Shown here one piece after another: positions 33,002 to 40,912 of a stretch of DNA of 64,000 nucleotides (its first letter is position 1; each line of letters begins with the position of its first letter). Made by a program: the position numbers and the translations under genes. The notes beneath the pieces were generated by a model. It was not told the DNA's origin. It did not search any database and saw nothing but the letters and a program-made list of their open reading frames with translations. Source of the DNA: Roseivivax isoporae LMG 25204 (GTDB taxonomy: Bacteria > Pseudomonadota > Alphaproteobacteria > Rhodobacterales > Rhodobacteraceae); contig NZ_JAME01000014.1 in NCBI RefSeq assembly GCF_000521865.1, forward strand, positions 41,376-105,375, read 5' to 3'.

Positions 33002-34689
33002 CTGGCAGGACAATCGCCCGGAGGGGCATCGCGCTGGCGCTCGCCGCGCTTGTTCTCGACCTCCTCCTGATCCTGCCGAACCACCCCGGCGCCATGACGC
33101 CCGGGGCACTGCGGCTCATTCCGCTGGAACTGCCCGCGATCCTTCTCGGGTTCCTGGCGCTCGGCCCCGGCCGCGCGGGCCGGATCCTGCGGGTCCTCGT
33201 GGTCGGGGCGCTCGTGGTGCTCGTCACGCTCAAGGTCGCGGACCTCGTGACGCAGGTGGCGTTGTCGCGGTCCTTCAACCCGGTCGCGGACTGGCCGCTG
33301 ATCCCGGCGGGCCTGAACGTTCTGGCGGGGAGCCTCGGGACGCTCGCCGCCGTGGGCGCGGCGGTGGCGGGGATCGCCGCGGTCGTGGCGCTGACGGGGC
33401 TCGCCACCTGGACCACGGGGGTCTGGATGCGCAGCGGGGCCGCGCGGCCTGTGCGGCCGGTCCTCGGCGCCGCGGCCCTCGCCGCGGCGGGCGTTGCGGT
33501 CGGCGAGGTTGGCGAGGCGCGCGGCCTCTGGCGCCTGCCGGCCGAGCCTCCGGGCGCGGCCTTCACCGCACGCACGGGCGTCGAGAAGGTGGCGCTCGGG
33601 CGCCGCACGGTCGCGGCGATGCGCGACTTCGCGGTGCAGGCGCGCGACGACGCCGTGGCCGGGCGCGAGGGGCTTCTCGACGCGATCGACACCGATCTTC
33701 TCGTGATTTTCGTGGAAAGCTACGGCCGCGCGAGCCTCGACGGCGCCACCTATGCGCCGACGCACCGCGCGACGCTCGGCCGCGCCGAAGAGGCGCTCGA
33801 TGCCGCGGGCCTTGCCTCGCGGTCGGGCCTTCTCGTCGCGCCGACGAGCGGCGGGCAGAGCTGGCTGTCGCACACGACCCTCGCGACCGGGCTCTGGGTG
33901 CCGGACCAGATGCGCCACGTGGCGGCGCTGCGGACCGGGCGGCGGACGCTCTGGCAGATCGCGGGCGGCGCCGGGTTCCGCAGTCTCGCGGTCATGCCCG
34001 GCATCACCATGCCCTGGCCCGAGGCCCGCGCGCTCGGCTTCGAGGAGACACGGGTCGCGGCATCGCTCGGATACCGCGGAGAGCCGTTCGACTGGGTCAC
34101 CATGCCCGACCAATACACGCTGCGGCAGCTCGAGCACATCCTCGACGGCGCGGACCGCGCGCCCGTGGCGGCGCAGGTCGCGCTCATCTCCTCGCACGCT
34201 CCCTGGACGCCCATCGCGGAACCCGTGGACTGGCAGGCCGTGGGGGACGGCAGCATCTTCGACGGCAGCCGCCGCGCCGGTGACGCGCCGGCTGTGGTCT
34301 GGCGCGACCGCGACCGCGTGCGCGAGCAGTACCGCCTCGCGCTCGACTACGCGCTCTCGACGGTGTTCGAGTTCGCCGCGCGGCGCGGCGAGGCGGCGCG
34401 GCCGCCGCTGATCCTGATCCTCGGGGACCACCAGGCCGCGGGCTGGATCGCCGAGGATACCCGCCCGCACGTGCCCGCGCACCTGATCGGGTCGCCCGAT
34501 CTCGTGGCCCGGGCCTCGGACTGGGGCTGGGAGGCCGGTCTTCTGCCCGGCCCCGCGGTGGACCCGCTGCCCATGGACCGCATGCGCGACCTGATCCTGC
34601 GCACCTTCAGCTCGCCAGACCGGCTTGCGGATGCCCGCGCGGCGGGTGCAGATGCGGCGGCAGCACCGCGAAAGGGACCGACCGAGTGA
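32998..34689 (+). CDS. Membrane-bound alkaline-phosphatase-superfamily (sulfatase-like) protein
   Basis: A 563-residue protein with about five membrane segments in the first 200 residues and then a soluble, probably periplasmic domain. The domain has the alkaline-phosphatase-superfamily pattern: TDLLVIFVESYGR (first metal-binding strand), a Ser/Thr-rich nucleophile region PTSGGQSWLSHTTLATG, ISSHAPWTP, and LILGDHQ near the end. The layout resembles LtaS- or EptA-type enzymes that move phospho-headgroups at the membrane surface, but the substrate is unknown. It overlaps both neighbours by 4 bp. Confidence 0.82.
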   Translation: MTGRTIARRGIALALAALVLDLLLILPNHPGAMTPGALRLIPLELPAILLGFLALGPGRAGRILRVLVVGALVVLVTLKVADLVTQVALSRSFNPVADWPLIPAGLNVLAGSLGTLAAVGAAVAGIAAVVALTGLATWTTGVWMRSGAARPVRPVLGAAALAAAGVAVGEVGEARGLWRLPAEPPGAAFTARTGVEKVALGRRTVAAMRDFAVQARDDAVAGREGLLDAIDTDLLVIFVESYGRASLDGATYAPTHRATLGRAEEALDAAGLASRSGLLVAPTSGGQSWLSHTTLATGLWVPDQMRHVAALRTGRRTLWQIAGGAGFRSLAVMPGITMPWPEARALGFEETRVAASLGYRGEPFDWVTMPDQYTLRQLEHILDGADRAPVAAQVALISSHAPWTPIAEPVDWQAVGDGSIFDGSRRAGDAPAVVWRDRDRVREQYRLALDYALSTVFEFAARRGEAARPPLILILGDHQAAGWIAEDTRPHVPAHLIGSPDLVARASDWGWEAGLLPGPAVDPLPMDRMRDLILRTFSSPDRLADARAAGADAAAAPRKGPTE

Positions 34690-35738
34690 GCGCCACCGTG
34701 ACCTTCGCCCTGCCGGGATCGCTCGACGCGCTGACCGGGGGCACGATCTACGACCGCCGGCTCTGCGAGGCGCTGACCGAGGCGGGCCGCGACGTGCGGC
34801 CGCTCCTGCTCGACTCGGGCTTTCCGGCCCCGGGCGCAGCCGGCATGGACGACGCGCTCGACCGGCTTGCGGCGGTGCCAGCGGACCACGTCCTGGTGGT
34901 CGACGGGCTTGCCTTCGGGGCGCTCGACACCGGGGGGCTCGGGCGGATCCGCGCGCCCGTGGTGGCGATGGTGCACCATCCGCTCGCCCTCGAGAGCGGG
35001 CTGCCGGACGCCGAGGCAGACCGTCTCTTCCGCAGCGAACGCGACAACCTCGCCCACGCGCGCCACGTCCTCGTCCCGAGCCCCCACACCGCGTCGATCC
35101 TTGGCGAGCGCTACGGTGTCGATCCGGGTCGCGTCACCGTCGCGCGGCCGGGCACCGACCGTCCCGCGCTGCGGCCCGATCCGGCCGAAAAGGCCGCACC
35201 GCCGCTGATCCTCGCCGTCGGCATGCTGCATCCGCGGAAGGGACACGACGTGCTCATCGACGCGCTGGCAGGAATAGCCGGCCTCGACTGGCAGGCGGTG
35301 ATCGCCGGCGGCGAGCGCGCCGACGGCGAACGCGCGCGGCTCGTGGCGCGGGCGGAGGGACATGGCATCGCCGACCGTGTCCGCCTGCCGGGATCGGTGC
35401 CGCGCGACGCGCTTCTCGACCTCTACCGCCGGGCCACGGTCTTTGCGCTCGCCACGCGGTACGAGGGGTACGGGATCGTGTTCGACGAGGCGCTGCTGAA
35501 CGGGCTGCCGATCGTCAGCTGCCGCGCCGGGGCCGTCCCGGATACCGTTCCGGCCGATGCCGGACGCGTCGTGCCGGTCGACGACGCGGACGCCTTCGCC
35601 GGCGCCCTGCGCGCGCTCCTGTCCGACGCGGATCACCGGGACAGGCTGGCGCGGGCCGCCGCCGCGGCGGGAGCCCGGCTGCCCGGCTGGGGCGACACCG
35701 CGCGGGTCGCGGCGCAGGTCTTCGACAGCCTCGTCTGA
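34686..35738 (+). CDS. Family 4-type (GT-B) glycosyltransferase
   Basis: A 350-residue, soluble or peripheral GT-B glycosyltransferase. The nucleotide-binding half contains LILAVGMLHPRKGHDVLIDAL and the retaining-enzyme EX7E motif in YEGYGIVFDEALLNGLPIV. GTG start at 34686 overlaps the preceding stop. It is the third gene of the phosphatidyltransferase operon, which suggests it glycosylates a lipid or envelope component. It ends 4 bp from the convergent RibD-type gene. Confidence 0.88.
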   Translation: MSATVTFALPGSLDALTGGTIYDRRLCEALTEAGRDVRPLLLDSGFPAPGAAGMDDALDRLAAVPADHVLVVDGLAFGALDTGGLGRIRAPVVAMVHHPLALESGLPDAEADRLFRSERDNLAHARHVLVPSPHTASILGERYGVDPGRVTVARPGTDRPALRPDPAEKAAPPLILAVGMLHPRKGHDVLIDALAGIAGLDWQAVIAGGERADGERARLVARAEGHGIADRVRLPGSVPRDALLDLYRRATVFALATRYEGYGIVFDEALLNGLPIVSCRAGAVPDTVPADAGRVVPVDDADAFAGALRALLSDADHRDRLARAAAAAGARLPGWGDTARVAAQVFDSLV

Positions 35739-35742
35739 GCCG

Positions 35743-36588
35743 TCAGTCCGGCGCGGCGCGGCGGGTCACGAGCTTCGGCCCGCCATGGATCGGCTGCGCG
35801 GCTTCGGACGCTGCAGGCGAGAGCGCGCAGTCGAAAAGGACATCGGTATCGAGGCCGAAGACCCGGGTCTCCGGCCGGATCGCGTCCGAGAGCCGCGCGA
35901 CCGGCGATTGTGTGGTCAGGCCCTGCGGGCCACCCCCGATCAGCAGCGGCGCCACCGCGACCTGCAGCCGGGTCAGCAGGCCCGCCTCAAGGAAGCTCGC
36001 GATGGTGATGCCGCCGCCCTCGATCAGGATCGACGAGAGGCCCGCTTCGTGCAGCGCCGACAGGATGTCGTGCGGATCGAAGCGCCCGTCGGCCCGCACC
36101 GGCAGGCGGATCACCTCGACCCGCTCCGGGCGCGGGCGATCCACTGCCTGGATCACGATGCGCCGCGCGTCGTCGTCGGCGGTCAGGAGGCCCGCGTCGT
36201 CGGGCAGGCGCCCTTGCGGATCGACCACGATGCGCGCGGGATTGCACCCGCTGCAGAGCCGCACGGTCAGCCGCGGCGCGTCGTGCAGCGCCGTGCGCAC
36301 GCCGATCACCACGCCGTCGACCAGCGCGCGCATGCGGTGCAGGTGCGCGAGCCCGCCGGCGCCCGACACGTCGCGCGCGTCGCCGGTGACGGTGGCGATG
36401 CGCCCGTCGAGCGACTGGCCGATCTGGCCGATGGTCACCGGCCCGAGGTCGCGCCGCGCCATCGGCCCGTAGAGGTCGAGCGCGGCGCGTTCCGCCGGGC
36501 TCCAGCTGCCGCAGCAATGGCACGCCCGGGCAGAGCGCACGTTCAGGATGCGGTCCCAGACACGGGGAGTGACCTCTACGTTCTGCAT
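35743..36588 (-). CDS. RibD-type (RibD C-terminal domain) pyrimidine or pterin reductase
   Basis: A 281-residue protein. Residues from about 50 match the RibD C-terminal (dihydrofolate-reductase-like) domain: QIGQSLDGRIAT, HLHRMRALVDGVVIGVRTAL, DAPRLTVR and LIEGGG. The deaminase domain of full RibD is absent. Instead there is a 50-residue N-terminus with a CHCC cluster (Cys23-Cys26) that could bind a metal. Such domains reduce the ribosyl group of riboflavin precursors or reduce pterins with NADPH. It is the last gene of the MDR-PTPS-methyltransferase operon. Confidence 0.82.
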   Translation of the reverse strand: MQNVEVTPRVWDRILNVRSARACHCCGSWSPAERAALDLYGPMARRDLGPVTIGQIGQSLDGRIATVTGDARDVSGAGGLAHLHRMRALVDGVVIGVRTALHDAPRLTVRLCSGCNPARIVVDPQGRLPDDAGLLTADDDARRIVIQAVDRPRPERVEVIRLPVRADGRFDPHDILSALHEAGLSSILIEGGGITIASFLEAGLLTRLQVAVAPLLIGGGPQGLTTQSPVARLSDAIRPETRVFGLDTDVLFDCALSPAASEAAQPIHGGPKLVTRRAAPD

Positions 36589-36609
36589 GTGCGTGCTCCT
36601 CTTACCCTC

Positions 36610-37383
36610 TCACGTCGTCGCCGTCGGGGGCCGTGCGAACAGGTCGCGGTGACCGATCTCCGCGCGGCTGTCGGCGATGGCCTCCTGCCGCGCGGCATTC
36701 CACTCCGTCGCGTCGTCGCGCCCGGCCTCGCGCGCCGCGGTGGCGACGCCCTCGAGAAAGGCGCGCTGAAGCGCCGCCTCGTCCGGCCCGAGCCGCCAGG
36801 GACTCGGCGCCTCCGCCACAATATAACCTGCGCGGCGGAAAGGTCCTGCCGCGGCGTCCGCCGCACCGGGGCCGAGCGCGGGACCGAACCCCTTGTCGCC
36901 CGTCATGTGCGCGTTGAAGGCCGCGACCACCGCGTCGTCGCCCGGCCGCGGCGCCGTCCACCGCATGACGCCATCATAGGTCAGGGCCGCGTAGAAGGGC
37001 ACGCCGCGGGCGGACAGGACGCGCGCCAGCCGCTCGAGCCAGTCCTCGGACACGAGGTCGAGAAGCGCCGAGGCGGTGACCAGCGACACGCCGTCGAGCG
37101 GCAGCGCCTCGACATCGTTCAGGTCGTGCCGGATGCACTCGACACGGTCGCCGCCCTCGGCCGCCGCCACGTCGAGCAGCGCCGGATCGCTGTCGAGAAG
37201 CCGCCAGCGCGCGTCCGGCAGGAGACCGTCGAAGGACCGCCGCGTCGACCCGGTGCCGCTGCCGAGGTCGAGCACCACCGGCGCCGGGCCTGCCGCGGCC
37301 GCGGCTTCGGCAAGGAGACCCGCGTCGCGCGCGGCGCGGTCGGCGGGTTCACGCAGGGCGAGCCAGTCGGCGGCGAATGCCAT
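36610..37383 (-). CDS. SAM-dependent methyltransferase (class I)
   Basis: A 257-residue Rossmann-fold methyltransferase. Motif I (VVLDLGSGTGSTRR, near residue 36), the acidic end of strand 2 (WRLLDSDPALLDVA) and a motif-IV-like region (GVSLVTASALLDLVSEDWLERL) are present. The target is not recognisable. It sits 3 bp after the pterin-synthase homologue and 21 bp before the RibD-type gene, so its substrate may be the product of these neighbours. Confidence 0.85.
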   Translation of the reverse strand: MAFAADWLALREPADRAARDAGLLAEAAAAAGPAPVVLDLGSGTGSTRRSFDGLLPDARWRLLDSDPALLDVAAAEGGDRVECIRHDLNDVEALPLDGVSLVTASALLDLVSEDWLERLARVLSARGVPFYAALTYDGVMRWTAPRPGDDAVVAAFNAHMTGDKGFGPALGPGAADAAAGPFRRAGYIVAEAPSPWRLGPDEAALQRAFLEGVATAAREAGRDDATEWNAARQEAIADSRAEIGHRDLFARPPTATT

Positions 37384-37386
37384 CGC

Positions 37387-37782
37387 TCAGATCTCCGCCT
37401 CGTACCACGCGCGTGCGGTATGGCTCTCGTGCAGCTGGATGCGCAGGCGCTTGACCCGGCCGCTGTCCTTGAGGTCGCCCGCGCGGACCCGCTCGGCCAT
37501 CACCTTGAAGATGTGCCCGCAGAGGAACTCGGTCGTGGTGAACTTGCCCGCGAATTCCGGCACCTCGTCGAGGTTCTTGTAGCGCAGCGGCCCGAGCGCG
37601 TCGGTCAGCACCTCGGTCGCAAGGCCGATGTCGACCACCAGCCCGTGCTCGTCGATGTCGTCGGTGAAGAAGGCCGCATCGACGATGAAGGTCGCGCCGT
37701 GCATCCCTTGCGCCGGGCCGAAGAGCTCGGAGGGGAAGGAGTGGGCGATCATGATGTGGTCACGGACTTCGACGGCAAACAT
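37387..37782 (-). CDS. 6-pyruvoyl-tetrahydropterin synthase / QueD family homologue lacking canonical catalytic residues
   Basis: A 131-residue protein with the tunnelling fold of PTPS/QueD: AHSF (first zinc His, residue 14), MHGATFIVD (residues 27-35), GLVVDIGLATEVL and the closing LHESHTARAWYE. Relative to active family members the catalytic Cys before the HGH motif is absent, HGH itself reads HGA, and the Asp-His pair before KNLD is replaced by Arg67-Tyr68. The catalytic Glu119 remains. It should therefore not be assumed to make carboxytetrahydropterin. It lies 14 bp after the MDR gene. Confidence 0.85.
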   Translation of the reverse strand: MFAVEVRDHIMIAHSFPSELFGPAQGMHGATFIVDAAFFTDDIDEHGLVVDIGLATEVLTDALGPLRYKNLDEVPEFAGKFTTTEFLCGHIFKVMAERVRAGDLKDSGRVKRLRIQLHESHTARAWYEAEI

Positions 37783-37796
37783 GGGTCTTCCTGTGT

Positions 37797-38765
37797 TCAG
37801 TTCGGGTAACGGATGCGGTGGCAGAGCGTCTGCGGGTCGTCGAGGATCGCCGCGTAGCGCCCGGGCAGGTCGGCAAAGCCGGTCTCGCCGGAGATCAGGA
37901 CGTCAAGCGCCGGATCGGCAAGAAGTTCCAGCGCCTTCGTCAGCCGCCGGCGATAGGTCCAGCGCGGCGCGCGCAGTGGCGGCAGCGCGCCCACCTGCGA
38001 GCTGACGAGCCTCAGGCGCAGGCTGTGGAACGCGCCGCCGAGCGGCACCTCGGTGGTGCCCGCGCCATGCCAGCTCGCCTCGACCACGGTGGCCTGCGGT
38101 CCGGCGGCGGCGAGGGCAGAGGCGAGGCCCCGCGCGCTCGCGCTCGCGTGGATGACGACGTCGCAGTCGCCGGGCGCGTCGCCCGGTCCCGCGAAGCCGC
38201 AGCCGAGCGCCGCGGCCAGCGATCCCCGCTCGGGCAGCGTGTCGACCAGCGTGACCTCGGCCCCGGGCAGGCGCGCGGCGAGGTAGCCGACCAGCGCCCC
38301 GACGGTTCCCGCGCCCACGATGGCGACCCGGTCGCCCGCGCCCGCGCCCGAATCCCAGAGCACGTTGAGCGCGGTCTCCATGTTGGCGGCGAGCACCGCG
38401 CGTTCGGGCGGAACGTCCTCGGGCAGGGGGATCAGCGCATCCTCGGGCAGGCGCATGTGCGCCTGGTGCGGGGCCAGCGCGAAGACGTTCCTGCCCGCAT
38501 GCGCGCCCTCGGTCGCGCGCGCAACGGCGGCGTAGCCGTATTTCACCGGGAAGGGAAAGTCGCCCTCCTGGAACGGCGCACGCATGCGCGCGGCGTCGGA
38601 TTCGGGGACGCGGCCCTCGAAGACGAGCCGTTCCGTCCCCCGGCTGATTCCGGAAAAGAGCGTGTCGAGCGCGACCCCGTCCCCCTCCGCCCCGGGGCGA
38701 AGTTCGACCGTCCGCGGCCCGATGCACCAGAGCGCGTCCGTGGTCATGCGGCCGGGCGGTGCCAC
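37797..38765 (-). CDS. Medium-chain dehydrogenase/reductase (MDR) family protein
   Basis: A 322-residue MDR-fold protein with a GroES-like N-terminal half (FSGISRGTERLVFEG, FPVKYGYAAVARA) and a Rossmann NAD(P) site (VAIVGAGTVGALVGYLA). The GHE motif and the structural-zinc cysteines of classical alcohol dehydrogenases are missing, so it is probably zinc-independent or has altered metal binding. The ATG at 38747 is an alternative start six residues in. It leads the minus-strand operon with the PTPS homologue, methyltransferase and RibD-type reductase, whose promoter must lie in 38766-38908. Confidence 0.8.
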   Translation of the reverse strand: MAPPGRMTTDALWCIGPRTVELRPGAEGDGVALDTLFSGISRGTERLVFEGRVPESDAARMRAPFQEGDFPFPVKYGYAAVARATEGAHAGRNVFALAPHQAHMRLPEDALIPLPEDVPPERAVLAANMETALNVLWDSGAGAGDRVAIVGAGTVGALVGYLAARLPGAEVTLVDTLPERGSLAAALGCGFAGPGDAPGDCDVVIHASASARGLASALAAAGPQATVVEASWHGAGTTEVPLGGAFHSLRLRLVSSQVGALPPLRAPRWTYRRRLTKALELLADPALDVLISGETGFADLPGRYAAILDDPQTLCHRIRYPN

Positions 38766-38908
38766 GCGCGGCTGCGGGTCGTCGGGCGCGATCCTGCGGC
38801 GCCCGCTTGGGTCGAGGTGTCGGCCGGCGGCATTCGGCGAGATCCGCGAAGTTTCTCAGACATTTCCCGCATCTAGTCCGGTGGCCGTGCGGACAAGCCC
38901 GAGACCGC

Positions 38909-38928
38909 AAAAATGCGCGTGATCGCGC
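38909..38928 (-). terminator. Intrinsic terminator closing the biotin/carboxylase directon
   Basis: Read on the minus strand, GCGCG-ATCA-CGCGC (38928-38915) is followed by ATTTTT (to 38909), immediately after the stop of the inositol-monophosphatase gene at 38930. The T-run in such GC-rich DNA is notable. It separates the twelve-gene directon from the MDR-led operon downstream. Confidence 0.65.
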
Positions 38929-38929
38929 C

Positions 38930-39724
38930 CTACCCGTCGCGGAGCAGCGCGGCGAAGGCGTCGAACACGCCCGGGGCGGCGGCCAGCACCGTGCCGCGGT
39001 CCTCGGGCCGTTCGGCGGGATCGAGCGCGGCCACGCGCACGCCGGCGGCGCGCATGATGACGAGGCCGCCCGCGATGTCCCAGGGCCGGAGCCGGCGCTC
39101 CCAGAACCCGTCGTAGCGGCCCGCCGCGACCCAGGCGAGGTCGAGTGCCGCGGCGCCCATGCGCCGCACGCCCGCGCATTGCGGCACGAGCCGCGCGATG
39201 TCGCGCGCGTGCGCGTCGATGTGCGGCATGTCGCCGAAGGGGATGCCGGTCGCGAAGAGCGCGGGCGTCAGGGTCGCGGTCGCGGCAGGGGCGATGGAGG
39301 TGCCGTTCAGCGTGGCGGGTCCCTCCGCGCGGGCGGCGAAGGTCTCGCCCCGCAGCGGGTCGTGCACCACGCCGAGGACGAGCTTCCCGTCCTCCTCGAG
39401 CGCGACCGATACCGCCCAGTGCGGGATGCCGCGCAGGAAATTCGTCGTGCCGTCGAGCGGATCGACGATCCAGCGGCGCCGTGCCGGCGCGCCTTCGCCC
39501 GTTTCCTCGCCGAGCCATCCGTCGTCGGGGCGCGCGGCGGCAAAGCCTGCGCGCAGGTGCCGCTCGGCGTCCATGTCGGCCTCGGACACGAAGTCGCCGG
39601 CGCGCTTGTCCTGCGGGGTCAGGCGGTCGCGGGCGCGCCAGTGATCGTCCAGGATAGCCCCCGCGGCGCGCGCGAGCCGCAGCGCCAGCGAGAGGTCGGT
39701 TTCGGTCACCGCGCCGGCGCTCAT
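38930..39724 (-). CDS. Inositol monophosphatase family protein
   Basis: A 264-residue member of the lithium-sensitive phosphatase family (inositol monophosphatase, SuhB, CysQ). The metal-binding motifs are present: DFVSEADMDAE, GEETGEG, WIVDPLDGTTNF and RLRPWDIAGG. The substrate could be inositol phosphate, a sugar phosphate or 3'-phosphoadenosine phosphate, and the sequence does not decide. Its ATG overlaps the bioY stop by 4 bp, so it is translated with the biotin importer genes. Confidence 0.88.
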   Translation of the reverse strand: MSAGAVTETDLSLALRLARAAGAILDDHWRARDRLTPQDKRAGDFVSEADMDAERHLRAGFAAARPDDGWLGEETGEGAPARRRWIVDPLDGTTNFLRGIPHWAVSVALEEDGKLVLGVVHDPLRGETFAARAEGPATLNGTSIAPAATATLTPALFATGIPFGDMPHIDAHARDIARLVPQCAGVRRMGAAALDLAWVAAGRYDGFWERRLRPWDIAGGLVIMRAAGVRVAALDPAERPEDRGTVLAAAPGVFDAFAALLRDG

Positions 39725-40272
39725 CCCGCCGGCCGCGAGGGCACGCTGCCCGGCCGCGCGCGCGCCAGCGTCGCGGTCACGAGGCCCGCCAGCACGGCCT
39801 TCAGGATGTCGCCCGGGATGAACGGCGTCGAGAGCAGCGTCGCCTCGGGCAGCGACTTGCCGAGGATCGCCGCCATGCCGAGGATGCCGGGGATGTACAG
39901 GACGAGGATGCCGCCCAGCACCGCGCCCGCCGCGGCCGCGGGGAAGGTCGGCCAGCGCTTCAGCCGCTCGGTCACGAGACCCGCGACGAAGGCCGCCGGG
40001 ATCCAGCCCACGAGGAAGCCCACGGTGGGGCCGAAGAACACGCCGAGCCCGCCGCGGCCGCCGGCAAGGAGCGGCAGGCCGAGCGCCACGAGCACGACGA
40101 CGAGCGTTGCCGCCAGCGCGCCGCGCCAGGCGCCGAGGACGGTGCCCGCCAGCATCACGCCCAGCGACTGCGCCGAGATCGGCACGCCCGAGATCAGTGT
40201 CAGCGACGGCACGAGACCCAGGATGGCGATGAGCGCCGCGAAGAGCGCGATGAAGGTGACGTCCCGTTCCAT
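39721..40272 (-). CDS. bioY: Biotin transporter substrate-binding subunit BioY
   Basis: BioY is the membrane S component that captures biotin in ECF-type importers. The 183-residue product has six hydrophobic segments and family motifs such as VPISAQSLGVMLAGTVLGAWRG, the FGPTVGFLVGW segment and FIPGDILKAVLA. The ATG at 40272 follows GGAGACCTGAC. It lies one base after the bioN stop. The local biotin need is explained by the biotin carrier encoded in the same directon. Confidence 0.93.
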   Translation of the reverse strand: MERDVTFIALFAALIAILGLVPSLTLISGVPISAQSLGVMLAGTVLGAWRGALAATLVVVLVALGLPLLAGGRGGLGVFFGPTVGFLVGWIPAAFVAGLVTERLKRWPTFPAAAAGAVLGGILVLYIPGILGMAAILGKSLPEATLLSTPFIPGDILKAVLAGLVTATLARARPGSVPSRPAG

Positions 40273-40273
40273 G

Positions 40274-40897
40274 TCAGGTCTCCTGTTCGTTCTGCGGGCT
40301 TCCGAGGCCTCCGCGGGCGCGGATCGCCTCGGCCACGTGCTCGGCGTCGTCGAGGGCGGCGACCGCCATGGGCGTGACCAGCCGCCATGTCGGACGACGC
40401 GGGCTCCGGGCCGCCCATGCCTCGCGCAATGCGCGACCGCGTGCAAGCAGAACCGGCGTGAAGCGTATGACGAGCGCCATGGCGAAGACCGCGACCTGCG
40501 GGTCGAGCCCGAGCCGGCGCAGGGGCGCCAGCGCCCGCGTGAGGAACGCCATCAGGTCGTCGAGCCGCGTGGTCATGGTGACGAGCGTCGCCATGGCCAC
40601 CGCCGCGACGATGCGCCCCGACAAGGCGAGCCCGCGGTCGAGCTCGCCCGTCGCGCCGTGCCAGACGAGCAGCACCGCGACGAAGATCCAGAGCGGCCGG
40701 ATCGCGCGCAGGCCTGCGCGCGCCGCGACGGGCCCGAGCGCGGCGAAGCCCGCGGCGGCGAACCCGAGCGGCAGCAGCATGAGCACCGGGTCCTCCACGA
40801 AGAACACCGCGAGGCTGAAGACCGCGAGCGCGGCCAGCTTCGGGCCGGGCGGGATCCGGTGCGCCCAGGTTTCGACCGGCGAGGTCAGCGCCAGCAT
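40274..40897 (-). CDS. bioN: Biotin ECF transporter transmembrane subunit BioN
   Basis: A 207-residue EcfT-family membrane protein with about five membrane segments and the coupling region (ALAPLRRLGLDPQVAVFAMALVIRFTPVLLARGRALREAWAAR, containing the family's Ala-Arg-Gly-type contacts). It lies between the ATPase gene bioM (15 bp) and bioY (1 bp), the usual bioMNY order of alphaproteobacteria. The assignment as BioN rests on that order plus the fold. Confidence 0.88.
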   Translation of the reverse strand: MLALTSPVETWAHRIPPGPKLAALAVFSLAVFFVEDPVLMLLPLGFAAAGFAALGPVAARAGLRAIRPLWIFVAVLLVWHGATGELDRGLALSGRIVAAVAMATLVTMTTRLDDLMAFLTRALAPLRRLGLDPQVAVFAMALVIRFTPVLLARGRALREAWAARSPRRPTWRLVTPMAVAALDDAEHVAEAIRARGGLGSPQNEQET

Positions 40898-40912
40898 CGC
40901 GGCGTCCTCCGG

